From positions 2,984-37,792 of the forward strand of contig PMZC01000089.1 in assembly GCA_003170555.1 (NCBI GenBank): 34,809 nt of DNA, in the 5' to 3' direction. How positions within the stretch are numbered: the first letter of the stretch is position 1; each line of letters starts with the position of its first letter. Made by a program: the position numbers and the translations under genes. Of the stretch, positions 1 to 7,037 are shown one piece after another. Source of the DNA: Deltaproteobacteria bacterium. GTDB lineage: Bacteria; Lernaellota; Lernaellaia; Lernaellales; Lernaellaceae. The notes under the pieces were generated by a model. The model was not told where the DNA came from and ran no database searches. It saw nothing but the letters and a program-made list of their open reading frames with translations.

Positions 1-117
<117 letters not shown>

Positions 118-119
<2 letters not shown>

Positions 120-425
120 TCGTCGACCTGAGCAACGCGGTTGTCGTCCTGAGCGAAGCGAAGGATCTATGAAACGTCTAGTAACAAATTCTTCGTTGTG
201 CTCAGAACAACAATGGGGGTTTAGAATGGCGATGGGAGACCGGCGTCGACCTTAGTTGTCGTCCTGAGCGAAGCGAAGGATCTATGAAATGAACGGATAT
301 AGATTCTTCGCAACGCTCAGAATGACAACGGGGGCTTTGAATCACATTCGCGTTGTCGTCCTGAGCGAAGCGAAGGATCTATGGGATGCCCGTACAAAGA
401 TTCTTCGCTATGCTCAGAATGACAA
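118..425. repeat. Cluster of paired inverted repeats (palindromic intergenic repeat family A)
   Basis: This gene-free stretch is built from a repeated unit. The forward half contains CCTGAGCGAAGCGAAGGATC and occurs at 141-174, 256-289 and 353-383. Each forward half is followed within about 15-20 bases by a reverse half containing AGATTCTTCG..GCTCAGAA, at 188-214, 301-329 and 398-425. A degenerate forward half begins right at the lepA stop (118-141). Paired halves can fold into a stem-loop. Forward and reverse halves differ consistently at the same two positions (CC versus TC, GG versus GA on one strand), so the element has a fixed polarity. It resembles the dispersed palindromes rich in CTGAGCGAAGCGAAG seen in many bacterial genomes. 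Apart from the repeats I see nothing else here. Confidence 0.85.
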
Positions 426-442
426 AAAAGGTTGGTGCACAA

Positions 443-763
443 ATGGCGAGAACCAGAACCTTCTACGTATACATCATGACCAATCATTCCGGCACGCTTT
501 ACACTGGAATCACGAACAATCTTGTGCGCCGCGTGGCTGAGCACAAGGAGGGCCGCGGGTCGGAATTCACCAGCAGGTACAAGATTACGCGACTCGTATA
601 CTTCGAGGAGACAAATGATGTTACCGCCGCGATTGAACGCGAGAAGCAAATCAAAGGTTGGTTGCGCGCGCGGAAGATCGCGCTGATCGAGTCGGTCAAT
701 CCGCAATGGCGCGACTTGAGTGAGGACTCGGAAACGATGCTTCAAGCCGATCCGGTTTTCTGA
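443..763 (+). CDS. Small single-domain GIY-YIG nuclease-superfamily protein
   Basis: The product is 106 residues. The N-terminal strands read FYVYIMTN and GTLYTGITNNLVRRVAEHK, a GIY-YIG core with YVY and YTG in place of the two name motifs, followed by the catalytic-type Arg (in RRVAEH) and a downstream Glu (in IEREKQIKGW). This matches the UPF0213/YhbQ-like single-domain group, which lacks a DNA-binding partner domain; cellular function in that group is poorly known. The frame is open further upstream to 386, but those codons are the read-through of a repeat half, so I chose the ATG at 443, preceded by an A-rich AAAAAAGG. The gene sits between copies of one palindromic repeat family on both sides. 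Activity is inferred from family only. Confidence 0.85.
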   Translation: MARTRTFYVYIMTNHSGTLYTGITNNLVRRVAEHKEGRGSEFTSRYKITRLVYFEETNDVTAAIEREKQIKGWLRARKIALIESVNPQWRDLSEDSETMLQADPVF

Positions 764-788
764 TCTTCTTGTTAATAGTCATCTTTAT

Positions 789-975
789 TTGTCGTCCTGA
801 GCAACGTGAAGGATCTATTTCTGCTTTCATAGATTCTTCGCTTCGCTCAGAACGACAACCAGGGCGCTCAGAACGACAACCAGGGCGCTCAGAACGACAA
901 AAAGGGCGTGTAGAATGACAACCGACGCGTTTTACTTTGCGCCGCCAACCGTGTCATCCTGAATAACGTAACGTG
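789..975. repeat. Palindromic repeat family A, downstream copy plus 21-bp tandem array
   Basis: Downstream of the GIY-YIG gene the same repeat resumes. A forward half (slightly diverged, CCTGAGCAACGTGAAGGATC) lies at 791-818 and a reverse half at 830-859. The end of the reverse half has been amplified into a tandem array of period 21 (core GCTCAGAACGACAACCAGGG), with units at 845-865, 866-886 and 887-907 and a decayed partial unit to about 922. A diverged forward half (GTCATCCTGAATAACG) ends the block at about 951-973, just before the next gene. The array is too short and has no spacers, so it is not a CRISPR. No gene or RNA is visible in 764-998. Confidence 0.8.
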
Positions 976-998
976 TTTTTTTCACCTCTTGGTAGTCG

Positions 999-1673
999 AT
1001 GATGCACCTGTTCAAGATGAAGGGCTCGTGGGACGCGGGGATATCGTTTTTCTACGACCACATCGTCGCGAGCGGCATCGGCGAGCTCTACGACGACGTG
1101 GTCGAAAATTTTTTCCGCGAGTTGCCGGCGGGCTGCCGCGTGCTCGACCTGGGTTGCGGGTCGGGGCAGGTCAGCATCCGCGTGGCGAAGCTGAACCCGC
1201 TGGCGCAGGTGGTCGGTATCGACCTGTCGCCGAGCCAGATCGCGCGGGCGAAAAAGCGCGGGGCCGGCCTGCCGAACCTTTCGTTCCTGGTCGGCGACGC
1301 GATGAACGCGCCGCAGCCGAATGAGTCGTTCGACCTCGTCGTGTCGCTGGCGTCGATCAAGCACTGGCCCGATCCGGTGCGCGGCCTGCGCGAGATGCGG
1401 CGCGTCTGCCGCGGCGACGGGCGGCTGTACGTCATCGAGGTGAATGCGCGCTGCACCGAAGAAGAAGCGCGCGACTTCACCGACCGCTGGCGCCACGTGC
1501 CGCCGGGCACGCGCGCGATCGTCCGCTGGCACTTCCGCCGCTTCGTGGCCGGGCAGGGCGCGACCGCCGACGAACTCGCCGGCCTGATGCGCGAAGCCGG
1601 CATGGGCGAGGTCTACGTGCAGATCGTTCCCGGCCAGCCGCTGCTGATCGCGACCGGCCTGCCGGCGAACTGA
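999..1673 (+). CDS. Class I SAM-dependent methyltransferase, substrate unknown
   Basis: The 224-residue protein has the seven-strand methyltransferase signature. Motif I is VLDLGCGSGQVSI (about residues 49-61), the acidic loop after strand 2 is VVGIDLSPSQI, and motif II/III-like segments are FLVGDAMNAPQPNESFDLVVS and LREMRRVCRGDGRLYVIEV. This is the Methyltransf_11/25 type that acts on small molecules or lipids. No substrate-binding signature is recognisable. Two adjacent ATGs (999 and 1002) and a third at 1017 are possible starts; the ribosome-binding site is weak, so the start is uncertain by a few codons. It is followed after 69 bases by a lipoprotein gene with its own clear ribosome-binding site, so co-transcription is possible but not evident. 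Confidence 0.85.
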   Translation: MMHLFKMKGSWDAGISFFYDHIVASGIGELYDDVVENFFRELPAGCRVLDLGCGSGQVSIRVAKLNPLAQVVGIDLSPSQIARAKKRGAGLPNLSFLVGDAMNAPQPNESFDLVVSLASIKHWPDPVRGLREMRRVCRGDGRLYVIEVNARCTEEEARDFTDRWRHVPPGTRAIVRWHFRRFVAGQGATADELAGLMREAGMGEVYVQIVPGQPLLIATGLPAN

Positions 1674-1742
1674 CGCCGCGACTTCTCTCTTCGCCGCACC
1701 CGTTGTAGTATTCGTTCAGCGTAATGCTTGCGGAGGTGTGTG

Positions 1743-4385
1743 ATGCGGGCCACGGCGTTGTTGCTGATTCTTCTGGCGGCGTTTCTCGTTCTGGTCGGCT
1801 GCGCGTCAAGCGGCGGATCCGGAGCCAACGGCGACGACGATACGACGCCCGATGACGACACGGCCGTCGATGACGACACGACGCCGGACGATGACACCGT
1901 CGCCGACGACGACACCAACGATCAGGTCGAGGTGTTTCTCGACGGCGACACGGTCGTGCTGCGCAATCACGAACTCAGCGTGCGCTACGATCTCACGCCC
2001 GGCCGCTTCCATATTCTCGACGCCGACGGCAAAAAGATCGTGCGCAACGCCGAGGCGCTGGTGCTGTCGCATGAGCTGATCCCCGCGCACAAATGGCACG
2101 GCAGTGCGCTGCCGCTGATCGATTGGACGCAAGCCGACGCGAGCAACGCCCTGGGCGCGGGCAAGTCGATCACCGTGCGGCGCGGCGGAACGGCCGATGC
2201 GCCCAACATCGCGCAGACGTTCACGCTGCTGGCGGGCGAAAGCTGCCTGCTGGCCGCGGCGAAGGTCGACAATGCGACGCGCGGCTCGCTGAAGATCGGC
2301 GCGATCTATCCGCTGTACGCCAATCCGCCGGACGGCGCGCTGCTCTTCGGCCGCAGCGCCGACCTGCGCACGCTGACCAACGGCACGCTCAACTACGCCG
2401 ACTTCGTCGAGCCGCTGAATCCGGGCTTCATCCCCTCCGACTCGAACTGGAGCACGCTGATCTTCAACCAGCGGACCGGCCGCAGCCTCGCGCTCGGGTT
2501 TCTGACTTACGAACTGGCGCAGCCGGTTGTTTACAACGGGCCCGATCGCGGCTCGGACGCCAGCCAATCGCTGCAGGCCGATTGCCAGTATGACCCGGCG
2601 CAGACGCTCACCGCCGGCGGCAGCCTGACGTCGGAGCAGATGATTCTCGACTTCGAGCAGGCCACGCCGTTCGACGCGCTGGAGTTGTACGCCGACCGTT
2701 TGAAGACGTGGCTGAACATCAGCCTCTGGGTCGAGCGGCATCCGGAGATCGGCGTGCCGGCGGGCTGGAACTCGTGGTCGGGCAGCGACAGCTCCGGCGG
2801 TTACGGGCACGGCATCAACGAGCAGATCATTACCGACAACATGGATTTCGCCGACCGCGAACTGCGCCGCTGGGGCTTCAACTATTTCCAGATCGACGAC
2901 GGCTGGGAGGTGCGGAGCGGCGACTGGCAGGTCGATACGACCAAGTTCCCCGACCACGGCGCGGAGAACGGCATCGCCTGGCTGATGGACCGCGCGAAAA
3001 GCCTCGGCTTCCACACCGGCCTGTGGTGCGGCGCCTTCTCGGCGGACGGCAACGCGCAAACGGTGCAGGATCATCCCGACTGGTTCGGCTACCAAATCCT
3101 CCATCAACTGACCGGCGCCTCGGGGCGCTACCTCGACCTTTCGAATCCCGACGCGCTCGCCTATCTGACCGACCTGATCAACACGCTGAAGGACTGGGGC
3201 ATTCAGTGGCTCAAGCTCGACTTCGCCTACGACGACATGCTCAGCGAAGGCTGGCACGACCCCACGCTGACCCGCGGCGAGTTCTACCGCCGGGGCATCC
3301 AGACCATCCGCGATGCGCTGGGGCCGGATGCGTTTTTCCTCAACGTCGCGGTCGCGGGTTTCAACTACGGCATGATCGATTCGCTGCGGCTGACGCTGGA
3401 CACGATGCCGGTGTGGGAAGGCACGGCGACCGATCCGTATTCGCTGATCGCCATGTTCGACAACCAGGGCCTCAAGCCGATGTACCGCGACGCCGCGCGC
3501 CGCTATTACCTGAACGGGCGCGTCTGGATCAATCACCCCGACCTGATCTTCTTCCGCGCGCATTCCGACCCGAAGTATCCGCCGCTCACGCTGAACGAAA
3601 CGCAGACCTTCGCCACGGCGGTCGTGCTGCAAGGCGGGCTGGTGAAGCTCGGCGACCGGCTGGTCGATCTGTCGGCGGACGCGCTGAACACGATCCGCGC
3701 CATGCTGCCGGTCTGGGGTCACGCCGGTCGGCCGCTCGACTTGTTCCGCCGCACGTTCCCCGAAGTGTGGGCGCTGCACATGGATGACTTCGACGAGCCT
3801 TACGCTGTGATCGGCCTGCTCAACTGGGGCATCAATCAAGACCTGACGACGCCGGGGTACGACTTTCTGCCCGACGCCGCGCGCGACATCAGCGCGACAT
3901 TCGCCGAGGCCGGGCTCGATGAAGGCCAGACCTATCTCGCGTTCGAATTTTGGACGCAGCAGTTTCTCGGCGAGGTGACCGGCGAGCTGTCGCTCAACGT
4001 GCCCGCGCGCACGCCGCGCGTCGTCGCCCTGCGGCCGAAACTCGACCGGCCGCAACTGCTGGGAACCAACCGGCACCTGCTCGGCGGCGTCGGCGTGATT
4101 CGCTCGCTCAAGTGGGACGCCGCCGGCAAGACGCTGACCGGCGTGCAGGAGGGCGCGGTCGGCACCACGTTCGCGCCGTTCACGCACCAAATCACGCTCT
4201 ACGCGCCGGACGGCTTCACCGCCTCGACCGCCGACGTGACCGCGCCGTCGGGCTACCAGATCGCGAACAAGACGCTGACGACCAACGGCAAGGTGGTCAC
4301 GCTGCGTTTCGATGTCGTCCGCACCGGCGCGCCGCAGACCGCCGATCAGCACCCCGACGTGACGTGGGTGGTGAATTTCGAGTGA
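1743..4385 (+). CDS. Surface lipoprotein, GH36-type alpha-galactosidase / clan D glycoside hydrolase
   Basis: The protein has 880 residues. The ATG at 1743 follows GGAGG with 6-base spacing, which decides the start over an in-frame TTG at 1728. A signal peptide ends in the lipobox LVGC (Cys20), then an Asp/Thr-rich linker (about residues 31-58) spaces the enzyme from the membrane. An N-terminal beta-sandwich (about 60-330) precedes a (beta/alpha)8 barrel starting at GWNSW. The nucleophile Asp lies in WLKLDF (Asp493) and the proton donor fits Asp553 in SLRLTLDT; QIDDGW and WCGAFSADG are barrel strands seen in GH36/GH27 relatives. A C-terminal beta domain follows. Such enzymes retain configuration and cleave terminal alpha-galactosides; raffinose-synthase-like or alpha-N-acetylgalactosaminidase specificity cannot be excluded. 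No transporter is adjacent. Confidence 0.85.
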   Translation: MRATALLLILLAAFLVLVGCASSGGSGANGDDDTTPDDDTAVDDDTTPDDDTVADDDTNDQVEVFLDGDTVVLRNHELSVRYDLTPGRFHILDADGKKIVRNAEALVLSHELIPAHKWHGSALPLIDWTQADASNALGAGKSITVRRGGTADAPNIAQTFTLLAGESCLLAAAKVDNATRGSLKIGAIYPLYANPPDGALLFGRSADLRTLTNGTLNYADFVEPLNPGFIPSDSNWSTLIFNQRTGRSLALGFLTYELAQPVVYNGPDRGSDASQSLQADCQYDPAQTLTAGGSLTSEQMILDFEQATPFDALELYADRLKTWLNISLWVERHPEIGVPAGWNSWSGSDSSGGYGHGINEQIITDNMDFADRELRRWGFNYFQIDDGWEVRSGDWQVDTTKFPDHGAENGIAWLMDRAKSLGFHTGLWCGAFSADGNAQTVQDHPDWFGYQILHQLTGASGRYLDLSNPDALAYLTDLINTLKDWGIQWLKLDFAYDDMLSEGWHDPTLTRGEFYRRGIQTIRDALGPDAFFLNVAVAGFNYGMIDSLRLTLDTMPVWEGTATDPYSLIAMFDNQGLKPMYRDAARRYYLNGRVWINHPDLIFFRAHSDPKYPPLTLNETQTFATAVVLQGGLVKLGDRLVDLSADALNTIRAMLPVWGHAGRPLDLFRRTFPEVWALHMDDFDEPYAVIGLLNWGINQDLTTPGYDFLPDAARDISATFAEAGLDEGQTYLAFEFWTQQFLGEVTGELSLNVPARTPRVVALRPKLDRPQLLGTNRHLLGGVGVIRSLKWDAAGKTLTGVQEGAVGTTFAPFTHQITLYAPDGFTASTADVTAPSGYQIANKTLTTNGKVVTLRFDVVRTGAPQTADQHPDVTWVVNFE

Positions 4386-4435
4386 TTGCGGGACGCTTTT
4401 CAATCCGCAATCCGCCATCGACAATCCGCAATTAC

Positions 4436-4465
4436 TTGACGTACTTCCTACCCCGGCCTTACAGT
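4436..4465 (+). promoter_or_regulatory. Probable sigma-70-type promoter of rsfS
   Basis: TTGACG (4436-4441) is followed after 18 bases by TACAGT (4460-4465, four of six consensus positions). The predicted start of transcription, near 4472, leaves a leader of about 35 bases that contains AGGAGG at 4489-4494. Just upstream, 4401-4432 holds three near-copies of AATCCGC, a short simple repeat. Prediction by eye only. Confidence 0.5.
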
Positions 4466-4506
4466 ATCTTCAGAAGAACAACATCATCAGGAGGCTTGCG
4501 TCGCAG

Positions 4507-4887
4507 GTGAACACATTAGACAAGGCCCAGCGCGTCGCCCAACTCGCCCTCGAAAAAAACGCCGTTGATCTGGTTCTGCTCAATGTCACCAACCTTTGTT
4601 CCTACACCGACGTGGTGGCGGTGTGCCACGGCCGCTCGACGCGGCAGGTGCAGGCCATCATCCAGTACGTGGCCCAGGAAATGAAGCACGCGAAGATGCC
4701 GGGGTTGACGATCGAAGGCGCGGCCGAGGGTTTGTGGGCGCTGGCGGATTTCGGCGATGTCGTGCTGCACGTGTTTCACGAACCGTTGCGCGGCTACTAC
4801 GATCTCGAAGGCATCTGGCCCGAGGCGCCGCGCATCACGGTGGCGGAAGACCCGCGCGGGGCGGCTGACGGAAGGCGTTCGACGTAA
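4507..4887 (+). CDS. rsfS: Ribosomal silencing factor RsfS
   Basis: The 126-residue product matches the RsfS/Iojap (DUF143) family throughout. It begins with the helix preceding VDLVLLNVTNLCSYTDVVAVCHGRSTRQVQAI and carries the hallmark stretch EGLWALADFGDVVLHVFHEPLRGYYDLEGIW near the C-terminus. RsfS binds ribosomal protein uL14 and blocks joining of the subunits, lowering translation in stationary phase or starvation. The start is GTG at 4507, with AGGAGG ending 12 bases upstream (slightly long). In many relatives of Deltaproteobacteria rsfS stands with nadD, rlmH and a phosphoglycerate mutase gene. Here the next chromosomal-type genes are apgM and comF, with a restriction cassette between. 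Length is normal for the family. Confidence 0.92.
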   Translation: MNTLDKAQRVAQLALEKNAVDLVLLNVTNLCSYTDVVAVCHGRSTRQVQAIIQYVAQEMKHAKMPGLTIEGAAEGLWALADFGDVVLHVFHEPLRGYYDLEGIWPEAPRITVAEDPRGAADGRRST

Positions 4888-4963
4888 GGGAGACCCCGTG
4901 GTTGCTCGGCGAATTGAATGGCCGCAAGGAACGGTCCTAATACTCCATCTTACCCGGACGGCA

Positions 4964-4992
4964 TTGACATCAGTTGTCTTGCGCTGTCTACT
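4964..4992 (+). promoter_or_regulatory. Probable promoter of the restriction endonuclease gene
   Basis: A perfect -35 hexamer TTGACA (4964-4969) and TCTACT (4987-4992, four of six matches) are separated by 17 bases. A small inverted repeat GACA-TCAGT-TGTC (4966-4978) overlaps the -35 element and could be an operator, but four-base arms occur by chance. The leader to the ATG at 5035 has only a poor ribosome-binding site (AAAAGG about 19 bases upstream), which would keep endonuclease translation low. Confidence 0.5.
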
Positions 4993-5034
4993 CCGGTCCA
5001 TCGATCAAACTAAAAGGCGCGAAGACACTAGATA

Positions 5035-5634
5035 ATGATTCCCCGGAACGTCGTCGATGCTTCGAAGTTCAACCAAGATGCCATCCTTCCGTACGAGTTG
5101 CGGCGCGAAGACTTTCAGATGGCGATGCAGGACGTGTATGACTTTTTCTTCGACGTAAATTCCCAATTGACCAAGAAAGGTCTCCGGCGACTGGACGAGA
5201 TGCTTCGTCCCGCGATCATGTCCGGCGTTCTCTCTGACATGTTGACGGCGAGCCTCGCAAAGCACTCTCGGGTGTTGACCGAGAACAAATATTTCAATGG
5301 CCATCCGGACTTGATCGTCCAAGGGCAATACTCCGAAAACTCAGCGAAAGCGGCAACCGAGGGCGTTGAGATCAAAACCACCAGAAAAAAAGGCGGCGCA
5401 GTAGACACGCACGGCGCCAGAAATCAGTGGATGTGCGTTTTTGTCTACGACGTAGATAATAAGACAGAGCCAGCACGCGATCGCCGACCAATGACGTTTG
5501 TCCAGGTGTTTCTCAATAATGTGACCATTGAGGACTTTCGCAAGAATCCCCGAGGCGAGCTCGGAACCAGGACTGCTACGCTCGATCGAGACGGCATTAG
5601 CAAGCTAAGAAGCAACTGGCTATATAAGCTTTAG
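5035..5634 (+). CDS. Putative Type II restriction endonuclease (PD-(D/E)XK fold)
   Basis: The 199-residue protein belongs to no family I can name, but context and motif point to the restriction half of a Type II system. Residues about 90-122 read GHPDLIVQG followed by EGVEIKTTRK, fitting the PD-(D/E)XK metal site (Asp of PD, then Glu-Ile-Lys). The rest is mixed alpha/beta with a helical N-terminal half. It runs tail-to-tail with a DNA adenine-type methyltransferase and overlaps its 3' end by 15 bases. By eye the base composition is much less GC-rich than the flanking housekeeping genes, consistent with acquisition. The recognition sequence is unknown. Activity is inferred; a solitary nuclease with another role is less likely given the partner. 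Confidence 0.75.
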   Translation: MIPRNVVDASKFNQDAILPYELRREDFQMAMQDVYDFFFDVNSQLTKKGLRRLDEMLRPAIMSGVLSDMLTASLAKHSRVLTENKYFNGHPDLIVQGQYSENSAKAATEGVEIKTTRKKGGAVDTHGARNQWMCVFVYDVDNKTEPARDRRPMTFVQVFLNNVTIEDFRKNPRGELGTRTATLDRDGISKLRSNWLYKL

Positions 5635-6777
5635 CTGTCCCTGGTTTTGGAACGTGATGAGCTTGGGAACGGCGTGGCGCGCCATGTTGAAGTAGTGCTC
5701 GTCCTTTTCGACGCCGATGCTTAAATACCCGATAGCCTCCGCGGCAGCCAATGTCGAACCCGCTCCAGCAAAAGGATCCAAAACGACTCCTTCGCCCAAC
5801 GGCAAGATCGCCCGCACCAATTGACGTAGAAAAGCTTGCGGTTTCAAGCTGGGATGCGGTGCAATTTGGCGCTCGGTCTTTCTGGTCGGTGCGGATTCAA
5901 TGACATCGCCAAACGGCTTGTCCTTGCTCGGACGACGAAAACCCCCTGTTTTCCATTTTCGCAAATTGTCTTGCACTCGGTCTTCGGGGGGTTTCCGAAA
6001 AACAATCCATGGTTCCCACATGGAACGAGGCATGACACTGACTTCCGCAAACTCGGTGTGTGCTGCCTTGGGGCGATCGCCACCTCTCATAGTCATGGTA
6101 AGCCGGATAATTTCTCCGCGGCGTTCAAGACCGGCATCGGCAAGGGCTCCGGACACTATGTAGGACAGAAGGGGATTCGAGGCCACGACCACATGAGCTC
6201 CGGGCACAAGTTTGGGCAATAACAGGCGCGCCCACAGAAGGAAAAAAGTTCTAATATCTTTGAGCTGTTCCGGTGTAAGCGTGGTGAAGCGCGGAAGCGG
6301 AGATCGCAGGTGTCCGTCGAAGGACGGAGGAATTCTCCATACCCCGCCTCTGCCGCTACGGAGTTTTCCTTGCTGCTCCTCCGAATATTCATAGAGTCCG
6401 TACGGAGGATCCGTTACGACGGCGTGAATGCACGCGTTCTCCTGGCGCGCGATCCAGTCGAAACAATCGGCGTGATACAGAATCGACCGGTTAAAATGCG
6501 CAGGCTCTTGCCATTTTTCCGTGTGTTGTAACTTTTGTTGGATTCCAGGAGCGCCGTTGTGGCGCAAAGAATAATATCCGCGTGATGTTCGCTCGAAAAG
6601 GTCGGGCGTGTTTAATCGGAGATATGATCGCACGGACGAAGCTGGCGTTGGGCCGATGATCTGACCAACGTTCTGTTCGATATGCCTGACCGACAAAGGA
6701 TTGGCGGCGACCTCTAGAACCTGACGAATGGCATCTCTCACGCGACCTGGTTGAGACCTTACTTTTCGCTCGATCAT
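5620..6777 (-). CDS. Type II DNA methyltransferase (beta order, N6-adenine type) with N-terminal winged-helix domain
   Basis: The 385-residue enzyme carries catalytic motif IV as DPPYG (about residues 123-127) before the SAM-binding motif I DPFAGAGST (about 336-344), the order of beta-class methyltransferases; DPPY rather than SPPY favours adenine-N6. A variable region between them (about 145-320) should read the target. The first 75 residues form a separate domain (RVRDAIRQVLEVAANPLSVRHIEQNVG..YYSLR) resembling HARE-HTH winged helices. Such a domain is unusual in a small Type II methyltransferase and could bind DNA for regulation. AGGAGG lies 8 bases before the ATG, so translation should be strong. 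A clear promoter lies upstream. Together with the converging nuclease gene it forms a self-contained restriction-modification cassette of lower GC than its surroundings. Confidence 0.88.
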   Translation of the reverse strand: MIERKVRSQPGRVRDAIRQVLEVAANPLSVRHIEQNVGQIIGPTPASSVRSYLRLNTPDLFERTSRGYYSLRHNGAPGIQQKLQHTEKWQEPAHFNRSILYHADCFDWIARQENACIHAVVTDPPYGLYEYSEEQQGKLRSGRGGVWRIPPSFDGHLRSPLPRFTTLTPEQLKDIRTFFLLWARLLLPKLVPGAHVVVASNPLLSYIVSGALADAGLERRGEIIRLTMTMRGGDRPKAAHTEFAEVSVMPRSMWEPWIVFRKPPEDRVQDNLRKWKTGGFRRPSKDKPFGDVIESAPTRKTERQIAPHPSLKPQAFLRQLVRAILPLGEGVVLDPFAGAGSTLAAAEAIGYLSIGVEKDEHYFNMARHAVPKLITFQNQGQLKLI

Positions 6778-6802
6778 CTGTCTGCCCTCCTATTGATTTT
6801 GC

Positions 6803-6832
6803 ATCTTAGACGTCTGGACGTCTTGTTGTCAA
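6803..6832 (-). promoter_or_regulatory. Methyltransferase promoter with perfect palindrome in the spacer
   Basis: On the minus strand TTGACA (6832-6827) and TAAGAT (6808-6803) are separated by 18 bases, a strong sigma-70-type promoter directed at the methyltransferase gene. The spacer is occupied by a perfect inverted repeat AGACGTC-TG-GACGTCT (6808-6823), which touches the -10 element and contains two GACGTC hexamers. Its position between the two promoter boxes is where a repressor, or methylation of a recognition site, would control initiation. Candidate binders are the winged-helix domain of the methyltransferase itself or a separate regulator; none is encoded nearby. Confidence 0.6.
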
Positions 6833-7037
6833 GAACAATGTTGTGCGGCCGGATTGGCGAGGCGGAGCCAGCGAGCTATTGACGAACGTTGAGAGAACTT
6901 CTGCCTCGTTTTCGCGCGGGCAACATACCAGCCATGTACAACACGGCCGCGCTTGCGCTATCTTGCATCTGCGCTTTTCGGGGAAAGACCAAGTCTCAAT
7001 CGAGTATTTTTGGGCGGCGTAGATAACGGAGGCGCCA

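Noticed and set aside
386-442. N-terminal extension of the GIY-YIG protein
   Set aside because: The codons are translation of a repeat half (RFFAMLRMT), which has no place in the GIY-YIG fold. The ATG at 443 starts just before the first strand.
845-907. Short CRISPR array
   Set aside because: The 21-base units are directly adjacent with no unique spacers, and they derive from the end of the neighbouring palindrome. No cas genes are present.
1806-4424. Very long open frame on the minus strand (over 850 codons) opposite the GH36 gene
   Set aside because: It mirrors a GC-rich coding frame, has no ribosome-binding site or domain, and its composition is Arg/Val/Gln-rich as expected of a shadow. 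The opposite strand carries a recognisable enzyme.
4888-5034. Possible small gene or RNA between rsfS and the nuclease
   Set aside because: No frame with a ribosome-binding site and no stable stem with a terminator was seen. The features found there are the nuclease promoter elements.
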